Shown here: one piece after another, positions 27,201-39,200 of the stretch
How the letters are laid out: every line of letters starts with the position of its first letter
How positions within the stretch are numbered: position 1 is the first letter of the stretch
Assembly: GCA_026874595.1 (NCBI GenBank)
Contig: CM049313.1
Span: forward strand, 23,746,008 to 23,810,007
Length of the DNA: 64,000 nt
Source: Sipunculus nudus
Lineage: Eukaryota > Annelida > Sipuncula > Golfingiida > Sipunculidae
Reading direction: 5' to 3'
Translations under genes and position numbers: made by a program
Notes under the pieces: model-generated
Seen by the model: only the letters and a program-made list of their open reading frames with translations
Told to the model about the DNA's origin: nothing
Database searches by the model: none

Positions 27201-30200
27201 ATTTTATATCGATCTCATCTGCCTAGCAAATTTTTCAGGCAGTGATATCTGTCCAACAGTTATGTGAATACAAGAATTTATAAGAATATTCTCAAGCTTC
27301 TGCAGAATGATAAGATGTATATCTTTACAAATATGTATAGGTTTTGCATTGTAAATAGTATGAAAATAGTTCATCAATGTTCCTTAAATTTGATTCTTGC
27401 AGTCGTTGGACCCTGACACTGGCTACATACCAGATGTATATGATGAGCTGCTGACCCAGGCTGAGGTCCAAGGAAATATAAACAAAGTTAACTGTAAGTA
27501 AGAGGTTAAGATATGTAGCACCATAGTAAAAACATTGTATCAAATATACCTGCAAGATAAATAAACCTTAATTTATTATTTAACAGAGATTTTGTCTGGA
27601 GCTATTAACTTCTGTCCCAGATTGGTTTCACAGTGCACATGAGGTGATTTCATTCTTGACTAATAATTTCATAAGTTCATGTTTCTGCATATTCCCCTGC
27701 AAAAGCAGAGCTGTATTATGAAACAATTCTGCACTAAAAGTAGCATAAGACCATGTATGTATATATACCCTGGGACCTTCTGAATACAGACATTGACGGG
27801 TGCTCGATTTTAGCTTGTATCAAAGACGTGTCGGTATTAGAGAGGTTCAAGATATCTGAGATTCCAGGTCATTAATAGATGTTGCCTGTAATAGTTTTGT
27901 GTACTCTTAATAAATAACAGGTTGAATTTTGCTCCAACCTTGATCCCGCTCCATTGACCTCTTACAACATTAAGACTTTATTATCTTAGCCATGTATATA
28001 TGCGTTTCCAGAAAACGCATACCAGCCCAGAGAGGAAAACACAGCACCAATGGTGTTACATTTTGTTTTGAGTGACAGCTCACTGGCCAAGCAATCTGCA
28101 TACATAGACCACAGCGTCAGACAGACACACCAAAAACCCTGCGGGCATAGAGCCTTGTGAATGCACCCGGTGAGGTATTGGGCCAATCTTTCTGAGCTTA
28201 TTGTTTCATTTGTTACTATAGACAGCTCTCCTGTCAAGTAACCCACAATCACAGATCTCTGTGCTCTGGAATTCTCTTTGTGTGCATGTGGGCATACACA
28301 CGGCCGTTTAGCTGTCTATCAAATCAAATGTAACAACATTGACTCTGGACACTCCTCACTGGGCTGGTATGCACATTTCTGGAAGCACATACATGGGTAC
28401 AATAAAATAGTCAAATTTGCGATGTTTGCTAAAGGGATATTATTGTGAAAATAAAACCTTCGCTAATAAGAGGCCCCCACTTTACAAGTAAACAGTTATT
28501 TATACTGAAGCCTGACTGTTATCTCATAAAGGCTATCCCTGCCTGTATTGTCAAAGGGCAAAAATTGGTATTATAAATTATGTCAGATATTTTATAACAA
28601 CTGCCAGTAATGAACATGCATTTTGTCGTTCTTAAGGGTCTTTGTCATTTTTTTTATATTTTGTGAACATATATGATAATTTTTGTAAAAAATTAAATAT
28701 TCTGTGTGAAGAGATCACAAAAGTAGAACCCTTGCAAAACTCTGTGAGAAAACCATGAATATTTAACCCTGTGGTGTGAAGGCAGCCACTGTGTACAGGA
28801 TGATAATCTCACTCGGTATTGTTTTCAGGTGCTCGGACACTGGAAGCGTTAGAGGTGGCCATTGAGAAAGATGACAAAGAGCTGGCCATGAAGACACTGG
28901 GATCACCCCATTTAGCAATAAGAGAGTTCAAACCAGAAAATGAAGAATTCTATATTGGAACTCTGTTGGATTTCAGGGAATCCAAAAAGGTACAGGATAA
29001 GAAAGGATTACTAAATCATTGAAAATAATGCTAACTTTTGAGGCATGTTATTTGCAAGTTTTAGAAATGTCTTAGAAAATAACTCTTAAGTTCAGAGTCA
29101 TTTACAGAATTTCTGTAAGTTTTCAAACCTGGAAATTTCACAAATCATAATATAGTATTAAAGTTTAAATTGACTTTGGTCTTGTAAATTTCTGTTTTTG
29201 TCCCTTATGTATGGTTGTACCTTTACTGTCAAGAGCCTTAGGCTTCCATTTTTTTCTATGCACATTTCATAAAATCAGTGGTCATCAGGCTTCTTAGTGG
29301 TGTCTACAGGGATAACTATCCAGGAATACGATGAATTTTGTCTTTTTCCTTTTTTTTTATCACAATACCTTATTTTCCTACTTTTTTTGGTTTTGCTTTC
29401 TGACCTGCAAGTGTTTCCTTCTGTTTTCAAACTATTGTCTCACTTTATCTACATTTCCCACCTCCTTTTGTTCTACTTTTTCATAATGTTGAGCTTGGCA
29501 GCCCGCCATTAATACCCTGTTTTAGTCTATATCTCCCTGTTATTGTCAAATATCAATCTTGCAACAATAGGACGCCTTCTAGCAAGATTGGAGTTTATAC
29601 AAATATAAGTGTACTTCTTCATTATCAGGTTGCTCTGCTTAAGTAGGTAATTTTAAGTAAGCTCGCCCATGTAATTTTAGATGAATGTCAGTGAAAGAGA
29701 TTTCTCTTGAATCACTGTATCACAAAGTTTAGGGTTAATATGGAATCAAAAGTAAACAATATGTGGGTAAATTACAAGTCAATGTGAAAATGATTTAACT
29801 GAGTTTGGATAGTATCTTTTTATTTGTAGAACAATAATTATGGAGAAGAGGTCATGTTGAATCGTGAAGAAGTCCAGATGTGCATCGCCCAGGGCAACCT
29901 ATCAGCAGATACAGAATACCAGAGTAAGTATCAGTGCCAGCTGGACAAAGTGTAAAATGCCTGTTTCAGGGCTACCACTTACTTGTTTATATTTCCTATA
30001 TTTTCCTATGTAGACTATTTAGACTTCAGCTTCCTTTATTATCCTATTTGTTTCACTGTACTATCGTGTTTTTGATATAACTTTAATAAATGAATAATTT
30101 TTGTGATATAGACCGTATATCTGTACATGTAAATGTTGCTGTCATGCAAGTAAAGTCATCTTAATCAGTTAAACGGACCTTTAGACGCTGCTTGGAATAC

Positions 30201-33200
30201 TGAAATAAGGTATCGTTACAGCCTGAGTAGACACTATGAATGATCTTGTTATGTTGTAGAGGATCTTGTTATAAAGAAAGTCAACTCAGCCCTGAACGAG
30301 AACGACGAGGAAGGATTAATGACAGCCCTGATGAACCCCGCAGGACAGCTGCCCACTGTGTACGAGTTTGCATCCAAGTTCTACCTGGAGGAATTTAAAA
30401 GTATACAGAATGATAAAGGAGACAGCCTGGACCACACAGAGATCGAAGGTGGCATCAGAGGTAAAATTCATGAGATGCTTCTTCATTTTATGAATTGTTT
30501 TTTAATTAATATTTTTCCAATTAAGAGATATTTTAACCATCTACATAATTGGAAAATGCTTTATATAATTGACATTTGATTGTTTCTTTGCATATTTTTT
30601 AAGGATTTGTATTGACATTAAATGTTTATTTGCACACATTACTGGAAAGCTTTCAGCACATTTTTCTTCCAAAACACAAGAAAAAGTTTAAAACAAAACT
30701 TGGGGTATGGTACACCCTAGTTGTAAAGGCATTGAACTTCAGAACAATAGGTCCCAAGTTCAAACTCTGTTGGAGCCTCGAGGTGGAATGATGAAATCTT
30801 GATACAACCTCATAAAATAAACACTCCAGTATTATAACAGAAGGTAATGACATCTAGAACTGGGTTATTCCTAGCAGTGTGCATGTAAACAGGGTTGCAA
30901 AATGCTGGAAACGGCATGCAGTCAGAATCCCATCCGCTTCTAGTTGAAATTCAGCCAAACTAATATATACACTTGTTACGCTTTAATATGTGACTCATGT
31001 CATCTATTGCCTCTCAACTGGGCGGAGCATCATCACGATTAGCATATTTTGTTAAATCCAGTGATGTGAATAAAAAAAACTTAAGACCTTTGACCTTTAG
31101 GCTGTTGATCCTTTTAGATAAGATGCATTAACTGTAACTTACCCTTCTCTCCCATTGATATTTCATGGAGATCTGTTTCCTGTTCTGCAGTGCTGTCAGC
31201 GCTGGCCCTGATAAACCAAGCAGTGGAAGCAGGAGACCCCATGCAGACATGGAAGAGACTGAGTGCTGGTGATGCTCACATCGCTAACCTTGATGCCGAC
31301 CTCAAGGACAGATACCAGCGTCAACTTGCAGAGGCCAGAGCAGCCAAGACTGAGGTGAAGAGACTGATATCAGGATCTTTCTTTGACACAAAATGATCTC
31401 ATAAGTTATATTGAAATTCTGTTTTGAATGCACCAAAACTCATTTGAAACAGAAACTTTTTGATAGTATTAGAATTGCAAGAATTTTTTTATGTTAATTA
31501 CCTGTTTTCACAGACCAAATTAGTACTTGCATTGTCAATTAAACCTGCATAAGACATTTTAGAAATTAGAGCCCCTTTTCTTCTTCTTCATGTTATTTTA
31601 AGTAACATTGAGATTCAGATGGTAAGAATATACATATACCATGCTATAAAGTGTTTTTGTCTTTTTATGATTTTGTTTTGTATATGAAAGACTGCATTTA
31701 CCTCTAAGACATTAATATTTGTTTCCTTTATCTTTCATGGATGTAGACATAATTCAGTTTAAAATATTATTTGGACATGTAGATATAGATTTGTAAGTGG
31801 TAATTAAATTGTGATTTCCTTGATTCAGAGTCCATGTGGCATGTTGGTACACTTTGAGATCCAAGAGTGTGTGGACACAGTGAACGGCCAGGTACAAGCA
31901 GAACATGACCGTAAGTCCACTCCAGCTCCTCCAAATCAACATATTGCTTCATCATATTCATGGGTTGGTTTGTCTGTCACAAGAAGTTAAGGGCTTTGAT
32001 GAAATTATGTTGATGGGTAGGTTAACACCCAGGGAACAGTCCATGAAATTTTGAATGTATTAATCTGGATCATTTCAATTCAAAGGCAGGCCTGCCAATT
32101 CACTCTTTTAGTTGCTCCTTTTTTTAAGGAAAATGATGAAAATGATGCTAATTACTCTTTTTTCAAACTTTTTTTTAGCAGCACTCTTTTTTTTTCAAAC
32201 TTTTTTTCAGTGAAAAAAAAATGTTGATATTCACTATTTCTATCCTGCTTTAACTGTCCAGTTAAAACAAGAATGGGATACTTCACAAATTTTGTTTTTG
32301 CAAATGTCCAGCATGTGTCACAACCTGACAAATGTCCAGCATGTGTCACAACCTGACAAATACCCTTATCTTCATGCAGGTGGTTGTGTTGTGTATGTTT
32401 GTTACTTTTGGAGCCATATATACATATACTTACTATACAAAGCACATCTTTATTCAGTCTGTTATAAAAAAATTTTAGGAATTGCTGCTAATTTTACTCT
32501 TTTTACTCTTTATTTCCTGAAGTCTACTCTTTTTTTTTTACAAAATGACTATCTCTTTTTTTGGTCATTTACCTTTGACAGGCCTGCAAAGGATTATATA
32601 TCATTATGACATGAGGCAGTTCTTATTTCCCTAGGTAGGGGCTGTCCCATTCATAGGTATTAGGGACAGTAATTATTTAGCAACTGACCAGGTGGACACA
32701 TGAAAAGGGATCTTTTTGAGGGATCTATGTAGTTTCTAAGACCAGACATGTTTAGTGATGCATGATACATTATTATTCTTGTGATGTGGGAATTTATTGC
32801 AAATAATAAAGGGCAAGGGGCTCCAAATCAGCCCCAGAAGGTTGCCAGAATAATCCCTGCTTTCAAATACATTTTCAAAATCTTTTTCTTTTTGCTTATC
32901 AGCCTCTTCAGTAATTATCTTATTTTACTCCTCTGTTATTGCCTGTGATAATTAACGCTTACTTCATAATATAAAAAAACATGACAATCTTAATATATTT
33001 AAGGTATATAGATAATACATTAAGGAACCTAAATAGCTTGTGGCTGATTGTTGTAGGTATTGTGGCTGTCCACCAGATAAATGAGATTATTGACCAAGAG
33101 CAGCCCATGCTAACACTAGAAGCACTGAACCAGCCTGCGGCCAAGCTGGAACATGTGGACAGCAACCAGGGTGTCAGATACCAGGCCTTGCTGTCAGCAA

Positions 33201-36200
33201 GAAAGGCCCAGAAAGCTCAGGTCTGTAAAAAGAATGTCACAGACAGCAATATAGGAAATTTTAAAAGGTGTACGGTGCTGCCACTCTATACTTTTAAAAT
33301 TTTAAAAGAAATCTACATTTTTCAGAATAGACTTGGGTTTATTTTTCCATTCCCTTTGTGATATTGATACTTTTTTATACTGTTTTTTTTTTTAATCTTT
33401 ATCTTCAGGATGATTATTTTATACTGTATACTTGTATTTTTGGAACTTGTATATACAATAGATATACTCATTCAGCATTTCATAATAGGGACATTAATAG
33501 AGCAAAGATTGGGTTGACAAATTGATAAGAACTTTGAAATAATGGGATTCATGTGTTTTAAATCCTGAATAACTGATAAATCTCAAACATGTTGCTTATT
33601 GTAAAATTGAGTAAAAAGATCCACACTTTGCCAATGATTATACTTTTTCATACTTTCATTCAGACGATTCTGAATAAAGGGTCAGGGTTAAAGATTGTTT
33701 TATCTTCCATGTGTTAGTGTACAAACATGTTGTGCATGCTGGTAAAACACCTTGTGCTGAAAGTGATGCACTGTGTAACTGAGTTATTAGACTGGCCCAG
33801 TCCATGAAATAGTTATGACTTATTTGTTGCTTCTAACAGAAAAAATCAAACGTTTCAGCGTGGTATCGCAGGTAGTATTGGTACCGCCATCTTGCGGCAA
33901 CTCATATAACTAATTTGCCACTATCTGACCCTCTTATTTCATGGACTGGTAATCTAGGCCGGTTCCCGGACGGTCAACGCCATACTTCACCGCCTGGCTG
34001 AAGTAAGGTCTTTTCCAGTGACGTCAGCAGTGGTCTTTTCCAGAATCTTTTTCAAAACCAACATGGTTCATTCAGTAATCACCTATTCTGGCTTCCAATT
34101 GGCAACTAATATTCCCATTTAATTTGTCTGAATATTTGTAGGCCGTTGCTTATGTTGAGTTCGGCGAGACATTAAAACACTATAATCCTCAGCCTCAGTG
34201 TTAACGTTTATGTGTTACGCTCAGTGTTAACCACCACTCTTGACAGTAGGCCAAACAAACTCTTGCTCAGCCAATCAGCGAGATATTCAGGTGCCCATGT
34301 GACGAGTGCTGTCAAAATGTACTGACTAACTGAAATGATCACATTTTCGCGAATCGCAATTGACTTTCAATACAGGGGTTCTGACGAATGCTGCCAGCTG
34401 CTCTTGTCTTCTCGGCAGAGGGAATTTAACTGAAACTGTTGGTACAAAATTTTTGCGATAGTGTCTATAATTTGCACTTACATTTGGCCTAGGGACCATA
34501 ATATTCGTTCAGCAGAGATATATCATAGGACATGAAGGGCCATGTGTGGAATACCTGAATACATGATTTCAGTGCGAATGTTACCAAGCGGGTGGAGCTG
34601 TAGGACCGCTGTTGGCATTCTCATAGCAACGATGCCATTCACATGAGGCGTAGCGGCCTGGTATGCAAATATGGGGGAATAGTCAGGCCTTCAAAGAGCC
34701 TTGTGACGCCTTAATATGCAAATATCAGGGATTCACCATACAGACTTTATAGGGCCTTAGTGATAAGAGCTGGCAGTGAGTTAAGTCTATTGGTACATGG
34801 AATCACGTTTTATTTTAAGCATTTTATTAGAAAACGCAAATACTAAAGCCCCGGCAGGGCTACCTGAGTTATGTAAAAAATGAAGGATAAAGGAACACAC
34901 TTCCTAATGACCAAACCAAACCACATCTCACATGGTGACAGAGTTCTACACATGCTAACTGCTGTATCATTGGGGATCAGTGATTAGCTCTGTCTGTTTG
35001 TCTGTCAGTTTATCTGTCTGTAAGGTTTTTGTACGAAAATGATATCTCACAACTGTTAGTCAGAGATCTAGTTAAAATGGTCAGTGTGTCAGATGGTTAT
35101 AGATTCTGTTATAATGTACAAATTTCAGCTTTGGGCTGTTTAGCCCTCTGGACAACGTATTTCTAATTTGAATGCTGAAGAACACTAGTATATAGTACCT
35201 GTGAACAATTCCTCTGCAAAAAGGCTGTGATAAACTATTTTAATTATATTGCATCAATACTATTTTTACTCAGGAAATTCCCTTGTTTTTTAATAAACAG
35301 GAAACTGATGATCCCAGTGCTGACCTCTGGTGTGAAGAGATACAGGACACCATCAATCAAGCCAACCAGAATGCTGTTGAGGGGAAAAATAGTATGTACA
35401 CTTAGAAATTGAAATTTGATGAAAGGGCCAGAAAGAACATGTGATAAAATGAGATTATATGTGAGAAAAAGGAAGTTATGTCAGAAAAAAATGTGTCAGG
35501 GAAGAGAAAGAATACTTTGGTTTGCTTTTTGTTCACAAGGCTTTCAAATTCAAGATATTCATGAAATGGGTGGAAATTATCACAGAAATGAAACCTTCCT
35601 GAATAAGATGGCTCATCTACACATATGAACAGTCATTTAAATTAGAGACTCATTGCCATTTTATGCATGTATTCCATGCGACCACACATGTAGGTTTAAA
35701 AGTTGAAAGGCAAGACATTGATATTATAATTAATAACATATATTTTATGTTACCTGTAAATAAAAGTTTGACATAAATAAATCAGATATTCCTATTATCT
35801 GCCTATAGGGGAAAAAGAATTCAGATTAAGCAAATATATTGAATAGTCATTAATGTGATAATGGATATATGTGTATTTGTATAAGTGTAGGTTACTCTAA
35901 AGTAAGATCATGAAAATGGAACCATAATGAACAATGAAAAAGTGGATATTTTGATAATTATACAAATATTATTATTTTGATAATTAAAAGTTATTTTGAT
36001 AATTATACAAGTATTATTATTTTGATAATTAAAAGGTATTTTGATAATTGTACAATTATTAATTTGATAATTGATAGATATTATGATAATTATACAATTA
36101 TTTATAATCATTTCTTTCCAGTGTCTGTGGGAATCGCTGCTGTGAATATTGCTGTGGACACCCAGGATTCTGAAAACCTGTTGAACTGTCTACTGAATAA

Positions 36201-39200
36201 AGAGGTCGGAATACACAGTGTCATTCCTGACTGTGCAGAGTCATACCTACAAAGGCTGGAGAAGTTCAAGGCCAGTAAGGTCAAAGCAGGTAAGTGTGAA
36301 TGTCAAGGCCACCCTAAAGGTCAATATCATTACAGGTCAAGCAAGCAGTCTGTCCCAAGTATCTTTTTGTACTTACAATATGATGATATACACTGGCCTC
36401 TTTGGTTCAGAGCTAGAGGACAGGACAAAGTGCTCAGAAGATAGTCAGTTCAAATCTCAGTGAGGTGGTGAGACTTTTCATGGTCGGCCCTTGCCTAGGG
36501 TAAATGCTTTGCATGCTGAATGGGAAGGCCGTGTCCAACGGTTATGTTTCACTCAAAAAAGAATGTGCCTTTCTGGGGTACCTCGATGGTATGACCAAGC
36601 AGTGGAGATAATTATACACCCAGGTCCTGCTGGTGCAGTAGTCACTGGGCCTGGTTAACACCAGGATATAAAATGACAGGAAGCATGTGATACTGCCCTG
36701 TCAAGGAGTCTGAAACAGGAATAGATATTTGTTGATGTACATGTATGTAGTTAAGCTAGCATAAAAAATGGAGGTGTTTTGTAAATAAAAAAAAAACAAT
36801 TTGATGATATGTAATATTTTAACCCATTCCTGATAGACTCACTTCATGTAACCTTGCTGGACCCTCCTGAGTCTTTGGGCTGGACCCTGGTAGAACTGAA
36901 GGTTCACTGAAATTCTCTGCTTAGCTTCATTTTCACTATTTTCCTTTTTTTGTGAAGGTCCCATTTTTGCGAGCACAAAAAAATTCAGCTTTGTTACTGT
37001 GACCACTTGAACAAGTGAAGTTGCAAGGATTGCAAGACATCAGATGTAAAATACAGTGCATTGGTGGGTATGCGATCTAGAGTTCAACATAGCATGATTA
37101 TAAAAATACAAGATACATAACACTCACAGAGCACATGCATACCTACACCAGTGCTGCTTGTTTAAACATAGCATCTACCAAATCAACCATTCCCAGCCTC
37201 AAGGACCATCAGTCTAATACTCAGTATCATGTATGTCCACCAGGGGTCAGCACCAGTAGTAGTTACGAGTGAGAAGTCAAACAAAAAAACATGATCCTGT
37301 CTTTATATACATCTGGTCTGGACAACTCCTGACTTTAGTAACCACTCAATGAGTACATTCCCAAAAAGTTAACAGAAAAGCAACCTGATCATATACACAC
37401 ATGATACAGAAACAAACAAAATGGAGGCTATAGTCTGAGCTTATAGACAAGGACACTCAAGTCAAACTTTCTTGTGTTCGCAGTTCACCAACACAGTTCA
37501 AAGGTGAGCTGCAGAACAAATATTGCCTGTAATACCAGTTGATTGGCCTGGGCATTGGCCAGCACAAAGAAATTGATCTTCTTTGAATTATAAAGAAATT
37601 ATGGTGATCCAGTTTACAACCAATCTTTAATGGATTGTTCCTTCTACATAATTTAATTCAAACCCATTATTAAAGTTGCTAACATACAAACCAACCAAGG
37701 AGAAAATAACCTTGTCTCCAGAATAAAAAGAAAGACAGATATGGATAAAATTTAAGAGGAGGGCAGGATTAATTAATAAGGTTGATCATAGGTTAATGCA
37801 GATGGAAATAAAGTGTTTCATTCATTTATCAAAAATTTATTCTTAAATTCAATCCCTGTGTTATAGAATCCTATTTGGCAGATTTGATAATTTAATTTTT
37901 ATTAAAAATTTCTTTTACTTACAGGTGATGCTGGTAGTGGCTGGATGATGAACAAAGGTCGGGATGGACATAAATTTTACTTTAATGTACACAGCATGGA
38001 GTATGCATTTGATAGACCAGAGAACATCAAGAAAGATCACTCTCTAATCACAAAGGAAGAAATACAGGTATTTTTCATCAACTTTACTTGGCTCTTGCAA
38101 AGATCACTCTCTAATCATTTCTGATCATTTTGCTCTCACAAATAATACTCAATTGCCACCATGGGGGGAATGCAGGTATTTCATATCAACTTCATCTTTA
38201 CTTCCTCTATATCAACATTTAATTACTGTGGAAGAAATTTCAGAATGAGTAAAAGCTTTGTACTTCTTTTTCCTCTTTTTTTCATTTTTTAAAAACTCCC
38301 ATATATATATATATTTATATACTTATATTACAGCGTGTTGTTGGTAGGACTGCCACCAATCTCCAGGTCTTATTTATGGCAATCTTCCTATCATCCAGGA
38401 TCTGTCCACTTAAAACTCGCAGATACCTTGCTTCACCAAGCCACTCTGGTGAAAATGTTGTGAATAATGAACAAGGCAATAGAACCATTGAAATGACTCG
38501 CCTACACTTGCTTTATGCAGCTCCCCCCCAAAAAACTGTTGCTCTTTATAGATCAAACATTAAGCATTACTAGAGAGGCATAGAGAATCTGACCAATCAA
38601 ATAAAGCCTTGTATGCCCATCCTATTACTTGTGCCAGTGTTTTTGTGCAGATAGCATGTGGAGAGTGTATTGTGTCGCATTTGGTGTAATGGATTTCAAA
38701 GGCAGTAGTCATTTCAGCATGAACACATGCAGGCTTAAATGCAAGAGCAGCTCACTGAAGCAAGGTTCATGATAGCATGCATATGTAACGGCCAAAATCT
38801 TGCTGCTAGAAGATGATTCAAGAATGAACTGTATATGCAGGCATGGGTCCAATTTTTTATTTTGAGAATGTTTCCCTCAAGGCCCTGTCACATTAGCACT
38901 TCGTGGGCTTGTTGCGTGCATGAATTTTGTTGCACGCAGGAAAAATTCTGTGGGCCAGCCAAGATTAGGGAAGGTTTCACGTGGAACTTGCCTGTTGGAT
39001 GCATTGAATCTGTGTGGGCCTGGCGTGTGCTTCGTATGACATGCGGGCCAGATGTGTGAGAGCTAAGAGACAGGTCGTGTAAGCTCCAGGCTACATACAG
39101 TCACTGCTGGTTATCTGCATGCCAGCTCTGTGCCACATATAGGGGAGTTGCCTGCAAGGCGCGAGGGTTTTGCTTGCTGGTAGCGAGACTATTTATACAG

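Noticed and set aside
32085-32590. Region between two AGGCCTGC words as a transposon
   Set aside because: The flanking similarity is only about ten bases and partly palindromic; the interior is low-complexity T-rich sequence.
34981-35120. GTCTGTTTGTCTGTCAG tract as another AGCTCA-type copy
   Set aside because: Only the microsatellite-like opening is shared; downstream blocks typical of either repeat family could not be followed.
35977-36444. Plus-strand open frame of 155 codons
   Set aside because: Only 36122-36289 is the real IQGAP exon 14; the frame before it is the AT minisatellite and the frame after it is intron and SINE.
36403-36457. Possible tRNA gene from box A and box B
   Set aside because: No acceptor stem or cloverleaf can be formed and there is a non-tRNA body downstream, so a SINE head is the better reading.
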